From: CAZAYP01 sp964489425 [NCBI: uncultured Verrucomicrobiota bacterium]
GTDB lineage: Bacteria > Verrucomicrobiota > Kiritimatiellia > RZYC01
Length of the DNA stretch: 64,000 nucleotides
Assembly: GCA_964489425.1 (NCBI GenBank)
Contig: CAZAYP010000016.1
Span: 1 to 64,000, forward strand
Reading direction: 5' to 3'
The position numbers and the translations under genes are program-made. Under the pieces are notes generated by a model. It was not told the origin of the DNA, did no database searches, and saw nothing but the letters and a program-made list of their open reading frames with translations. Positions 33,447-42,330 of this stretch are shown here, piece by piece. Each line of letters opens with the position of its first letter. The first letter of the stretch is position 1.

Positions 33447-35456
33447 TCAGGGCCACTGGAAACACGTGACCACCGGGTCGTGATCGCTCATGCCGCGTTG
33501 GGCCTCGTCCTGGCTGTGCTTGAAGTCGCTGTTAATGTGCGGCACCCATGCGCCGGTCAGCCTCGCGCGCAAGGCGGGCGACAGGAACTGGTGGTCGATC
33601 ATCTGGGCCTGGCCTTCAAATACGTAGCTGTAGGCAGCGGCTGGAGCATGCGTCAGCAGATAGTCATAGGCATTATACAGGCCGCCTTCGTACAGCGGTC
33701 CCAGTTGATCCGCGGGGGTTTCCGGGAGGGGTTCATCCGGGCGCGGGTAGATGTTCAAGTCGCCGGCCACCACGACGAGGGCCTGCGGATTGCGGGCGAC
33801 AAAGCCGGCCGCCAGATCGGCGTTGAGCTGCGCCTGGGCCCGCCGCTGATCGGCGAAGTCGGTCGGCTTGCTGCGAAAGTGGTTGTTGATGAGCACCAGT
33901 TCCTGGCCCGGGGCATCCCCCGGCGGCGTGGCCGCACGGAAGATGGCCACCTGGGGACCCCGGTCGTTAATGACGCCCATGCTGCTGACCCAGGCATTGA
34001 TGGCTTCCGGGTTGGCGCGGCCCGGGCGGTATTGCATGATGCGGCGGTCCGGCGTCGCAGGCACCAGGGTTCCCGCGTCCGGGACCTCGCCTGGGGCGAC
34101 CGGCGCCAGGCGATCGGTGCGGTAGAAGAAAGCGCAGGCGATGCCGCGTTCGCCCGCGCCGCTGCGATCGATCAGCGCGCGATAGGGCGGGCCGCCAAGC
34201 TGCTGGATCTCCAGGGCCAGTTCCTGCAGCACGTCCGGCTCGCCGTCCGCCTGGTCGATCGTGCCGGTCACGAGCCGGCCGTCCACAAGGGTCCCGATGT
34301 CCTGGTCTTCGATTTCCTGGACCATGAGCACATCGGGCGCGTGCAGTTCATTGACAATCTGCTCGGCCAGGCCGCGCAACCGCTCCCTGTAGGTCGCCTC
34401 GTCGGCTGGCACGTAGTTGTTCAATATCAGCGGAACATTGGTGAGCGCGCCGCTGGCGTAATCCTGCGCGTCGAACGGGTCGTCGCGGAAATCATAGAGA
34501 TTCTCGAGGTTGTAATTGACCACGGCCAGCCGCCCTTCGCGGTCGGCCGCCTGGAAGGGATGGTTCAACGCGGGATCAGTTCCTGGTATGAAGCTTGGCG
34601 TGGTTTTCACGTGGACGGCATACCGTCCATCCAGGGACAGGACCACGCCCGTCACCGCAGCGCGCAGCACCGCGAAGGTCCGCGCGGCAGGCAGCATGGC
34701 GGCGGCGTCGTTGGCGGTGCCCTTCAGGCAGGCGTCGCCGAGGAGAAAACGGTATTCGTTGCCGTTGTCAAACAGCGTTTCCGCCTGGTCGTCCAGGGGG
34801 TGCGCGTCCCGGAACACGCGCCGGGCATAGGCGTTGGTCCGCGCCAACACCGGGGCGTCGGGCCGGATCAGGTGCAGGCCGGAAACCTTGCGCACATTGT
34901 CCTGGAACACGCCTTGGACCGAGCTGCCGGCAGGCACGATACAGCGCATGCCCAGGCGTTGCGCCCAGTAGTCGGTGGCTTCGGGAGCCGTCTCCGGCGG
35001 CCGGGCCTCAAAGGCCTGCAACTCCTGGTCCGGATCCACGTTGCGGCGCACAAGGCGCACCACGAAAGCATCGTCCAGAACCAGTTGGCCGTCCATAAAC
35101 TCGACGGTGCCGCTCACCAGCAGTTCGTCGCCGCGCGTGGGGCTTGCAACGCCGTCCTTGCCAGGCAGGCTGCCGTCGTCATCCAGGATCAGGGGCAACC
35201 CGTCGGCGGTGTCCGGGTTGTCATCGTCCGTGGCGGCAGAATTATACAGAACCATGCCGCGGACGGGGTCGCCGCGGAAGGAAACCCACCGCACGGGCTC
35301 GACGGCGATAGCCTGTACCAGCACGTTCTGACCGAGCCAGGCTGAATTGGTTTCAGGAACGGCGTGGAGCAGGCCGATGGGCGTGGGGCGGGGTTGGCAG
35401 GCGCTCAGCACCGCGAGGAGGGGTAGCAGGGGGATGACCAGCATTCTTTTATTCAT
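33447..35456 (-). CDS. Secreted lipoprotein nuclease (endonuclease/exonuclease/phosphatase family)
   Basis: 669 residues from the ATG at 35454-35456, which gives a clean lipoprotein signal MNKRMLVIPLLPLLAVLSAC (lipobox LSAC, Cys20); the frame is open further upstream. An OB-like N-terminal half (residues 40-330) is followed by an EEP catalytic domain with VVNYNLENLYD, MVQEIEDQD, LINNHFRSKP, VVVAGDLNIYPRPDE and the terminal SDHDPVVT. The layout is like ExeM/NucH-type extracellular nucleases. Such enzymes degrade extracellular DNA for phosphate or nucleosides. It is convergent with ftsW and divergent from the outer-membrane protein gene. Confidence 0.85.
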   Translation of the reverse strand: MNKRMLVIPLLPLLAVLSACQPRPTPIGLLHAVPETNSAWLGQNVLVQAIAVEPVRWVSFRGDPVRGMVLYNSAATDDDNPDTADGLPLILDDDGSLPGKDGVASPTRGDELLVSGTVEFMDGQLVLDDAFVVRLVRRNVDPDQELQAFEARPPETAPEATDYWAQRLGMRCIVPAGSSVQGVFQDNVRKVSGLHLIRPDAPVLARTNAYARRVFRDAHPLDDQAETLFDNGNEYRFLLGDACLKGTANDAAAMLPAARTFAVLRAAVTGVVLSLDGRYAVHVKTTPSFIPGTDPALNHPFQAADREGRLAVVNYNLENLYDFRDDPFDAQDYASGALTNVPLILNNYVPADEATYRERLRGLAEQIVNELHAPDVLMVQEIEDQDIGTLVDGRLVTGTIDQADGEPDVLQELALEIQQLGGPPYRALIDRSGAGERGIACAFFYRTDRLAPVAPGEVPDAGTLVPATPDRRIMQYRPGRANPEAINAWVSSMGVINDRGPQVAIFRAATPPGDAPGQELVLINNHFRSKPTDFADQRRAQAQLNADLAAGFVARNPQALVVVAGDLNIYPRPDEPLPETPADQLGPLYEGGLYNAYDYLLTHAPAAAYSYVFEGQAQMIDHQFLSPALRARLTGAWVPHINSDFKHSQDEAQRGMSDHDPVVTCFQWP

Positions 35457-35506
35457 AGTGCCGCCTACAATAGCACTCGCCGGGAACAGATCAACAGGAA
35501 CTCCGC

Positions 35507-35549
35507 GTTGCGCCCGTGGTTTCCGGATTGAATTCAATCCCTGCGCAAC
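35507..35549. promoter_or_regulatory. Palindromes in the divergent promoter region of nuclease and outer-membrane protein
   Basis: The 161-bp region between the divergent starts at 35456 (-) and 35618 (+) contains a perfect 16-bp palindrome, GGATTGAATTCAATCC (35525-35540). It is flanked by a 7-bp inverted repeat, GTTGCGC (35507-35513) and GCGCAAC (35543-35549). Such a nested dyad is a plausible regulator-binding site controlling one or both genes. No regulator gene is adjacent. Confidence 0.45.
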
Positions 35550-35617
35550 AATCGGCTTGAATAACCTGCCGCATGCAGTACGATGTAATTGAACTTATAA
35601 ACGACACGGAGGACCGG

Positions 35618-36379
35618 ATGAAGAAGCTGATAATGGCCACCGCATGCCTGGCTGCTGCAACGGCAGCCTGGGCCCAGGCACCGCAGGAAAAAATCACGGT
35701 GATCAATACGCCCGAGGAAAAAATCACCGTCATTGAAACCGAAACCACGGTCCAGAAACCAGCGCTCAAGGACGCTGCGCCGGCCGACAACAAGCTCTAC
35801 TACAAGCCGCAGGCCGCCCAATCGCCCCGCGAGTTGATTGCCTTTGCCCACCTGGGGTTTCCGGGCGAGGGCGATTTTGACCTGTACCGCAACGTGTTCG
35901 GGCCGGAGATTGCGTATCGCGATTGGACCTGGAGCCCGCTCGGGATCGTCGTCGAGGGCGGCGCGCTGTGGTCGGATGCCCGCAGCAATGCCAAGGATGT
36001 GTTGTCCGGCGAGTACGGGTCGTTTAGCGGCTACGCCGTGCAGTACCCGGTCGGTCCGTCACTGGCGTTCCATATCGTTGATACCGATACGTGGGATCTG
36101 AACGTGGAGGCCGGTGTGCGCTACGTGTTCATGCAGTCCCACATGGATTACGAGTGGGACCACGTCGACCGCAAGGACCACGTTAAAATAAATGACAACA
36201 TCATCGGGGTCGCGGCGCTGGATGCGGATTATGCGATGGCTGAACGCGTGGCCCTGTTTGGTGGCTTGGGCCTGCAAGCGGACTTCATGAAGGGCAAGAT
36301 CACGGTGGGCGATGTCGACGCGCGGGATAACGAGTTGCAGGGATTTTACCTGCGCCTTGGCGCGCGCATCCTGCTCTGA
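35618..36379 (+). CDS. Exported protein, probable outer-membrane beta-barrel
   Basis: 253 residues. The ATG at 35618 follows an ACGGAGGA Shine-Dalgarno and begins a signal peptide (MKKLIMATACLAAATAAWAQ, cleavage after AWA). A charged stretch has two near-repeats of (E)EKITVI. The rest alternates polar and aromatic residues in strands, such as YRDWTWSPLGIVVEGGALW and FYLRLGARILL at the very C-terminus, as in small outer-membrane barrels. No specific family is recognised. Confidence 0.65.
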   Translation: MKKLIMATACLAAATAAWAQAPQEKITVINTPEEKITVIETETTVQKPALKDAAPADNKLYYKPQAAQSPRELIAFAHLGFPGEGDFDLYRNVFGPEIAYRDWTWSPLGIVVEGGALWSDARSNAKDVLSGEYGSFSGYAVQYPVGPSLAFHIVDTDTWDLNVEAGVRYVFMQSHMDYEWDHVDRKDHVKINDNIIGVAALDADYAMAERVALFGGLGLQADFMKGKITVGDVDARDNELQGFYLRLGARILL

Positions 36380-36406
36380 TCCGTTGGCCGGCCGCGGCGC
36401 GCGACC

Positions 36407-37006
36407 ATGGGCCGGCTGATCCCATCTCCCCTGGTTCCGGATGGTGTTGCCGGCGGCGGCTCTGGCGTATGCGTGCAAGGCCGCCGGTTCACCCATACCG
36501 CCGCGACGTTCTGGCAACGCTTGTTCAACGAGGCCCGGCAGCTTTCCACCCAAGCCTTGGTCCTCGAACTCTCTGCGCCCGAGACATCCGCCATGGATCG
36601 TGAACTGCTGGACCCGGCTGCGGCCCTGAACCATTCCATTGCGCGCTGGGTGCATGCCGATGCCTCGGCGATCATGGCCGATACCTTGGCGGAGTTGGAG
36701 TGGTCCGGGCCTCCGGCGCTGGTCCGGCTGGATGTCCGGCAGGCCGACCATGACCTTTATCAGGGCGCCTTGCCGGCAGACTGCGTGGATGCTGAAACCT
36801 GGCCCTATTTCGTGGCTTGGTTGCTGGAATGGTCCGGCCTGGCCGCCTGCCTCTGGTCGCAGGACCCGCTGCGCGGAACGGTGTCCTTGCGCGACGCCGA
36901 CACCGGCGCGGCCGTGGAGGCCGCGTTCCATCTCACGTGGCCCCCCTTGGGAGATGGCCTGAGACAGATGGTGTTGACCCTCGCCGTGCCGGCAACCAGC
37001 ACATAA
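36407..37006 (+). CDS. Hypothetical protein
   Basis: 199 residues from ATG 36407; no family recognised. The sequence has ordinary amino-acid composition, Trp-rich helices (residues 120-150: YFVAWLLEWSGLAACLW) and a C-terminal strand-rich stretch (GTVSLRDADTG ... MVLTLAV). No signal peptide or membrane helix is obvious. It lies 27 bases after the putative barrel gene and 65 bases before the C25 peptidase, all on the same strand, so co-expression is possible. A long open frame on the opposite strand is taken to be a shadow, but the choice is not certain. Confidence 0.5.
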   Translation: MGRLIPSPLVPDGVAGGGSGVCVQGRRFTHTAATFWQRLFNEARQLSTQALVLELSAPETSAMDRELLDPAAALNHSIARWVHADASAIMADTLAELEWSGPPALVRLDVRQADHDLYQGALPADCVDAETWPYFVAWLLEWSGLAACLWSQDPLRGTVSLRDADTGAAVEAAFHLTWPPLGDGLRQMVLTLAVPATST

Positions 37007-37071
37007 ACAAACGGAATGTCCAAGGGTATGATGGACGCTGGGATCACGGTTATGGAATCACAGGGCAACCC

Positions 37072-40000
37072 ATGAACAGGACAACGGCGGGCTGGTGCCA
37101 GGCGGCGTGGCTGTGTGGGATGGCTGCCGTGGCGGTGGCCGTGTCTTCGGCTTGGGCCCAAGGCGGGCGCAGCGTGCCCGTCATGGTGACCGACGCTCCG
37201 GCATGGATTGATCTCGCGGGCAAAGCTGACGCGGCTCCGCGCATGGTGGCCCCGCAGGTCCTGAAAACAGCGTCCGGATTGCGTGTGACCGTGGCCGTGC
37301 CGGGGTTCATGGCCGGGGCGCGCCGGAACGCCATGGGCGCAACCTTTGCCGAGATCACCATTCCGGGCTGGAGCCCACGCATGTCCGAGGTTGGGGCACC
37401 GGCCGTGCCTTTTCGCAACGTGGTGCTGGAAATCCCGGCCGGCGTTGAGCCGACCGTCCGCCTGGCCTCGGCCGGCACCGTCACCGTGACCGGGCTGGAC
37501 GTGTGGCCTGCGCAACCCCTGCCGCTGGACGTGGTCCCGTCACCGCCGCCGGCGTCGTTCCAGCAGCAAGCAGCCATCTATGCGCAGGATACCTTATATC
37601 CCGCCAGTCACCTCATTGGCTGGTCCACCGGGCGCCTGCGTAACCGGCGCCTCCTGGTTCTCGAGCTAGCCCCCCTGCTGGTCCGGCCTGCGCGGCGCGA
37701 GGGGGTCATGGCCACGCACCTCGAGATCGCGGTGGACCTGGCGCCGGCCGGCCGGCACGCCGCGGCCGCAGAATGGTTGGTCGAAGATGGTTTTTCCACA
37801 GGTACACCGTCCAAGTACATGATCCTGTTGGACGACCAGTACGCCACTAATGCGTTGCTGGCGGAGTTTGTGGAGTGGAAGCGGCGCAAGGGCTATGATG
37901 TGGCGCTGGTGCGGACGTCGGATATCCACCCGTCAGGTGCGCCGTCGTGCACCAACGTCGTGGATTACATGCAGGCCCTGCCGGCCGCGGAATATCCCGA
38001 GTACCTGCTGATCATCGGCCACCAGGACCCCGCAACCGGCGTGGCGGCCTGGCCCTTCACCACCACGTCCGGCGGCTACAGCGACCTGTACACCGCCTGC
38101 CGGGACAATGAGGATTTCTACCCGGACCTCTACTACGGCCGCCTGCCCGCCACCAACCATGCCAGCTTGGACCTCATGCTCGACAAGGTAATGGCCATGG
38201 ACCGCGCGCCGCCGGATGGCGGTCTGTTCCAGAAGGTGTGCATGGCCGGCATGATCCAGGACAGTGACCACAACAACGTGGCCGACCGCCTGTTTTGCGA
38301 GACCATCGACGCCCTGGCCTGCTACTTCGAACAGGATGCCGGCGGCGTGGAGTACCAGTGCCGGCGCGCGTTGGTGAACCCCGACAACGTCATGTCCAAC
38401 TGCGCCTGGAACAACGACTCCATCGTGTGGAACGCGGGCCAGGTGATCGGCGGGCGTGTGTTCCAGCACTTTGTGTCCAACGACGTGGCCGTGGCGCGCA
38501 TCCTCGCCGAGGTCAACCAGGGCGTGATCCTGTTGCAGCACCGCGACCACGGCCAGGTGAACGGGTGGGGTTCGCCCGGGTTCAACAGCGCCCATGTCCG
38601 CGGCCTGACCAATGGCGTGAACCGGCCGCTGGTCCTGTCGCTGAACTGCCTGACCGGCGCGTACCACAAGGACGACTGCTTCATGCGCGCCTGGCTGGAG
38701 CAACCCCATGGCGGCGCCTACGCCGTCCTGGCGGCCACCGATGAGAGTTACTCGTGGCGCAACGACTGGATGACCTACGGCGTCTATGCCGCATTCCTGC
38801 CGGACTTCCTGGCCTGGCACAATGCCAGCCTGGACCCGGACTGGCCTAAAAACCTGCCTGTGCCCGGCGGCGCGTACGGGGTGGCAGGCAGCGCCCCGCG
38901 GCTTGGTTCCATGCTGAACTTCGGCAAGATGTACATGGGCGAAAATTATGGCTATGACCTGTCCACTTTTCTCCTGTTCCATGTGTTCGGCGACCCGGAA
39001 ACCTTTGTGCAACTGCTTGCGCCGGCCACCCTCGCCGTGGCGCACCCCGCGACCGTGGGCCCGGGCGCGGCCACCATCACGGTCGCGGCCGGCGTCAGCA
39101 ACGCGCAGGTCTGCCTGCACAGCGGACCGCTGGGAGTGCACGCAATTGCCAGCACCGGCGCGGACGGAATGGCGGCGCTGGCCATGTCCCCGGCGGCGAC
39201 CGGCGTTGTGCATGTGACCGTCACCCGCCAGGGCTGCCGGCCCTACGCGGGCGTGATCGCGGTCCGCAACGCGGACCTGGTTGTGGCCCCGGCCACGGAT
39301 TTCAGCACCGCGTGCCGGGAAAGCCGGCCACCGCCGTACCCGGCAGCCGGGTACATGGTGTCCAACCCATCGCCCGGCGCCGTGACCTGGACCTGCCGGC
39401 AGGATGCGGTGTGGCTGGACGTGACGCCTGCGGGCGGCGAACTAACGGCGGGTGGGATTGCCGCCGTGAGCCTGGCGGTCAATGGCCAGGCCGTCGCCCT
39501 GCCTGCGGGAACGTATACCACCCGTGTAGCCTGGACCGTGGCGGGTGGCCTGGTGGCTGCGGCGCGCGTGGCCCGCCTGGAGGTGGTCGCGGCGTACTCG
39601 AACTTGCTGCGCAATCCCAGCTTTGAAATTGCGGGGTCCTCGGATTCCAACGCCTGGCATTGGGAACCCGGCGCGCCGGATACGCGCGGCGGCGCGTGGG
39701 GCACGGCCCGGCGCGTGAACTGGCGGCATCATCCTTCCGGCGCGGGATCGTGGTGCGCCGCCATTCGCGGCGCGGAGGCTGGTGCAACGTCGGGCGGCTG
39801 GTGGCAGCAGGATTATGGCGTGGTGCCGGGTGAGCGGTACCGCCTGTCGGGTTGGTTCTGGGCCGGCGAAGGTGGTACGCCTTGGACCGCCGCCGTGCAG
39901 GCGCTGAAGCTGGTGTTCGCAGCTGAGGCGGGCGGGGTGACCACGGAGGTGGCTTGGATTGAGGAACCGCTCACGGATCTCGGCGCGGCATGGCAGTACC

Positions 40001-41550
40001 GCAGCCTGGAGGCTGTGGCGCCGTCCAACGCCAACGCCGCGGTGGTTAGCGTGTACGCTGCCGGCGTGGGTCCCACCGGGGCGCTGCAGTTTGACCAGCT
40101 TGCATTCGATTTGATGGCCGCAACCACCGGAACCTGTCACGTAGCTGCCGCGGGCTCCCATGCTGCGCCATTTGCCAGCTGGGCCACGGCGGCCACCAAC
40201 ATCCCGGCCGCGCTGGCTTGGGCCGCGGATGAAATGACGGTGCGGGTTGCATCCGGCACGTACTTGCTTGATGAACCCCTGGTCATGAACCGTAACGTGC
40301 GCTTGCAGGCAGAGGCTGGTGCGGGCTCCGCGATCCTCGACGGCCAGGGGGCGACGCGTTGCCTGTACCTGGCCCACACCGGCGCGGTGGTGGACGGGTT
40401 CACCATCCGCGGGGGCCTGGCGCAGGGCGCATGGCCGGATGACGCCGGCGGCGGCGTGCTGGATTGGTGTGGCGGAGCCCTCGTGAACTGCGAGATATTG
40501 GGCAACCATGCCGCGGGCCCGGGCGGGGGTGTCTACTTCTACAGGCCCGGGTGGCTGACTGACTGCATCGTGGCCAGCAACACCGCGGATGGCGGCGCAG
40601 GGGGCGTGCAATCCACCAACGGCGCGCCAGTATTCGATCATTGCATCATCCGGGACAACACCGGAACGCAGGCCGGCGGCGTGGCGGTCGCGGGCCATGC
40701 GGGTCCAGCCGGCAGCCTGGAAAACTGCCTGGTGACAGGCAATCAAGGCGGTCTGGCTGGCGCCTTGCATGCGGACGGCGGCGCGGCGTCCCCGAGCCTG
40801 CGCCATTGCACCGTGGCAGGCAACCGGGCGGCCGATCCTGCGGGTGGCGCGATCCGCGCGGCACATGGCGCTGCGCCCGTGCTGGAAAACTGCATCGCGT
40901 GGAGCAATGTCCCGGCCGCGCTCGCTGGTGCCGGCATCCAGGCCACGTATAGTTGCATCGAAGGCGGATGGGCGGGGGCGGGGAACGTGTCAGCTAACCC
41001 GGCACTGGTCCCCGGCTCCCACGCCCTGGGTGCGGGGTCACCGGCCATCGACGCCGGGTTGACTTCAGGCGCGGCGGGCGCGGACTTGGTGGGTGTGCCA
41101 CGGCCGTTGGACGGCGACAACAACGGCGCCGCCGCCGTGGACATGGGCGCTTTTGAGTTCGTGCATCCTGCGGCAGATACCGACCAGGACGGCATCCCCG
41201 ACAGCTGGGAAGTTACCCGGCGGCTGGACCCTTGCCACCATGATGCGGAGTTGGACGCTGACGAGGACCATCAATCCAATTTCGAGGAATATATCGCCCT
41301 GACCGATCCGCGGGATGCCGCCGATTTCTTCCATTGCCTGATTCGCTGCCCGGCGCTGCTGGTTTCCGTGGTTGAGTGGCAGGCGCTGACCAACCGTGCG
41401 TACCGGGTTTGGGTGGCCACCAACCTGTTGGCCGGTTGGGATCTGGCTCTGCCGGCTACCACCCCCGTCGCAAGCGGCCTCATGGCCTATACCAACCAAG
41501 CAGAATCGGTCATCCTCTACTATCGCGTCCAGGCCTTGCTGGAGCCGTAG
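37072..41550 (+). CDS. Giant exported C25 (gingipain-like) cysteine peptidase with beta-helix and C-terminal calcium module
   Basis: 1492 residues. Signal peptide (residues 1-30, ending SSAWAQ); a gingipain-type propeptide-like region (to about 245); the C25 catalytic domain (about 245-640), starting YMILLDDQYATNALLAEFVEWKRR in part, with the catalytic His in LLQHRDHGQ and Cys in LSLNCLTGAY; Ig-like segments; a carbohydrate-binding-like domain (about 845-1020); and a right-handed beta-helix (about 1020-1360) with Gly/Asn-rich turns. The end has a DTDQDGIPDSW calcium loop and an NRAYRV ... GW ... YYRVQALLEP tail that is also found in the M14 peptidase at 48082. It would act outside the cell on proteins. 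No Por-type sorting domain was recognised. Confidence 0.87.
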   Translation: MNRTTAGWCQAAWLCGMAAVAVAVSSAWAQGGRSVPVMVTDAPAWIDLAGKADAAPRMVAPQVLKTASGLRVTVAVPGFMAGARRNAMGATFAEITIPGWSPRMSEVGAPAVPFRNVVLEIPAGVEPTVRLASAGTVTVTGLDVWPAQPLPLDVVPSPPPASFQQQAAIYAQDTLYPASHLIGWSTGRLRNRRLLVLELAPLLVRPARREGVMATHLEIAVDLAPAGRHAAAAEWLVEDGFSTGTPSKYMILLDDQYATNALLAEFVEWKRRKGYDVALVRTSDIHPSGAPSCTNVVDYMQALPAAEYPEYLLIIGHQDPATGVAAWPFTTTSGGYSDLYTACRDNEDFYPDLYYGRLPATNHASLDLMLDKVMAMDRAPPDGGLFQKVCMAGMIQDSDHNNVADRLFCETIDALACYFEQDAGGVEYQCRRALVNPDNVMSNCAWNNDSIVWNAGQVIGGRVFQHFVSNDVAVARILAEVNQGVILLQHRDHGQVNGWGSPGFNSAHVRGLTNGVNRPLVLSLNCLTGAYHKDDCFMRAWLEQPHGGAYAVLAATDESYSWRNDWMTYGVYAAFLPDFLAWHNASLDPDWPKNLPVPGGAYGVAGSAPRLGSMLNFGKMYMGENYGYDLSTFLLFHVFGDPETFVQLLAPATLAVAHPATVGPGAATITVAAGVSNAQVCLHSGPLGVHAIASTGADGMAALAMSPAATGVVHVTVTRQGCRPYAGVIAVRNADLVVAPATDFSTACRESRPPPYPAAGYMVSNPSPGAVTWTCRQDAVWLDVTPAGGELTAGGIAAVSLAVNGQAVALPAGTYTTRVAWTVAGGLVAAARVARLEVVAAYSNLLRNPSFEIAGSSDSNAWHWEPGAPDTRGGAWGTARRVNWRHHPSGAGSWCAAIRGAEAGATSGGWWQQDYGVVPGERYRLSGWFWAGEGGTPWTAAVQALKLVFAAEAGGVTTEVAWIEEPLTDLGAAWQYRSLEAVAPSNANAAVVSVYAAGVGPTGALQFDQLAFDLMAATTGTCHVAAAGSHAAPFASWATAATNIPAALAWAADEMTVRVASGTYLLDEPLVMNRNVRLQAEAGAGSAILDGQGATRCLYLAHTGAVVDGFTIRGGLAQGAWPDDAGGGVLDWCGGALVNCEILGNHAAGPGGGVYFYRPGWLTDCIVASNTADGGAGGVQSTNGAPVFDHCIIRDNTGTQAGGVAVAGHAGPAGSLENCLVTGNQGGLAGALHADGGAASPSLRHCTVAGNRAADPAGGAIRAAHGAAPVLENCIAWSNVPAALAGAGIQATYSCIEGGWAGAGNVSANPALVPGSHALGAGSPAIDAGLTSGAAGADLVGVPRPLDGDNNGAAAVDMGAFEFVHPAADTDQDGIPDSWEVTRRLDPCHHDAELDADEDHQSNFEEYIALTDPRDAADFFHCLIRCPALLVSVVEWQALTNRAYRVWVATNLLAGWDLALPATTPVASGLMAYTNQAESVILYYRVQALLEP

Positions 41551-41601
41551 CTCAAGATCGCGAAGTCCGTATTTGGCAAAACCGGATAACCCGCCGCGCG
41601 G

Positions 41602-42312
41602 TCAGGCCGGGCGGTAGAGCAGGGGAATGCCTTCGGCGGCATCTTGCCACACCACCTGGTTGGTGGACACCCGGCCAAAATGCTCAAAACAGACGCCCAG
41701 CAGGTGGATCTCCCAGTGGGTCTGGGCCAAAAACCGCCGGCAGAAATCGCGCTCGGTGTCTGGCCCGGAGGCGTCCTCCAGGTAGTAGCCGAACTCTTCG
41801 TGGAACCGGCGCGGCTTGAGATGGGGATTGTTGCTGTAGACGTTGAAGTTGCCCGACAGGCGCAGGCTGCGCACCGGACCCAGATCGGTCGGTGTTTCTA
41901 CCAGGCGGGTTTCGGTATCCATGTTGAACGCCCGCAGCTTGAACAGGCGTACCGCCGCCAGGTTGGGCCGCGCCGCCAGCAGCGCCAGCGAAGCTTGGAC
42001 AAACATGGCATCGCGCGCCAGGGCCCAGTCGTCCTCGAGGTGCAGCAGGTACTGCCCGCGCGCCGCCCGGATCCCGGCATTGAAGCTGGCGCCCGGCCCG
42101 CGGTGCGGCAGTTGCAGCAGCCGGTCTACGCCGTGGCGCGCTGCCACCAGCGGCAGCATGGACTGGTGCGGATCCTGGCTGCCGTCGTCGCAAATGATGA
42201 TCTCCATCTGCGCGCGGGGAAAGGAGCACGTCGCCAGGAACCGCGCCAGGGCGTGGTCCAAATACCCGGTGCGGTTGTAGCTGAAAAAGATGACGCTAAG
42301 TGTCGGTTCCAC
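41602..42312 (-). CDS. GT2-family glycosyltransferase
   Basis: 236 residues from a GTG at 42310-42312. It begins LSVIFFSYNRTGYLDHALAR, has IIICDDGSQDPH, GPGASFNAGIRAARGQYLLH and LEDDWALARDAM (DxD-type site), all typical of GT2 enzymes. Short for the family and without membrane segments. It is 18 bases downstream of the PLP enzyme gene and is the last of the minus-strand series. The acceptor is unknown. Confidence 0.82.
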   Translation of the reverse strand: MEPTLSVIFFSYNRTGYLDHALARFLATCSFPRAQMEIIICDDGSQDPHQSMLPLVAARHGVDRLLQLPHRGPGASFNAGIRAARGQYLLHLEDDWALARDAMFVQASLALLAARPNLAAVRLFKLRAFNMDTETRLVETPTDLGPVRSLRLSGNFNVYSNNPHLKPRRFHEEFGYYLEDASGPDTERDFCRRFLAQTHWEIHLLGVCFEHFGRVSTNQVVWQDAAEGIPLLYRPA

Positions 42313-42330
42313 CAGCGCGATCCGGGGCGC

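Noticed and set aside
36059-36931. 290-residue minus-strand frame across the barrel protein and hypothetical gene
   Set aside because: Overlaps the well-supported exported protein; composition typical of an antisense shadow. The plus-strand 36407-37006 frame was preferred, though not certainly.
37072-41550. Type IX secretion C-terminal domain on the gingipain-like protein
   Set aside because: The tail lacks the usual Por signature (terminal K/R-rich strand after a Gly motif); it matches the M14 tail instead.
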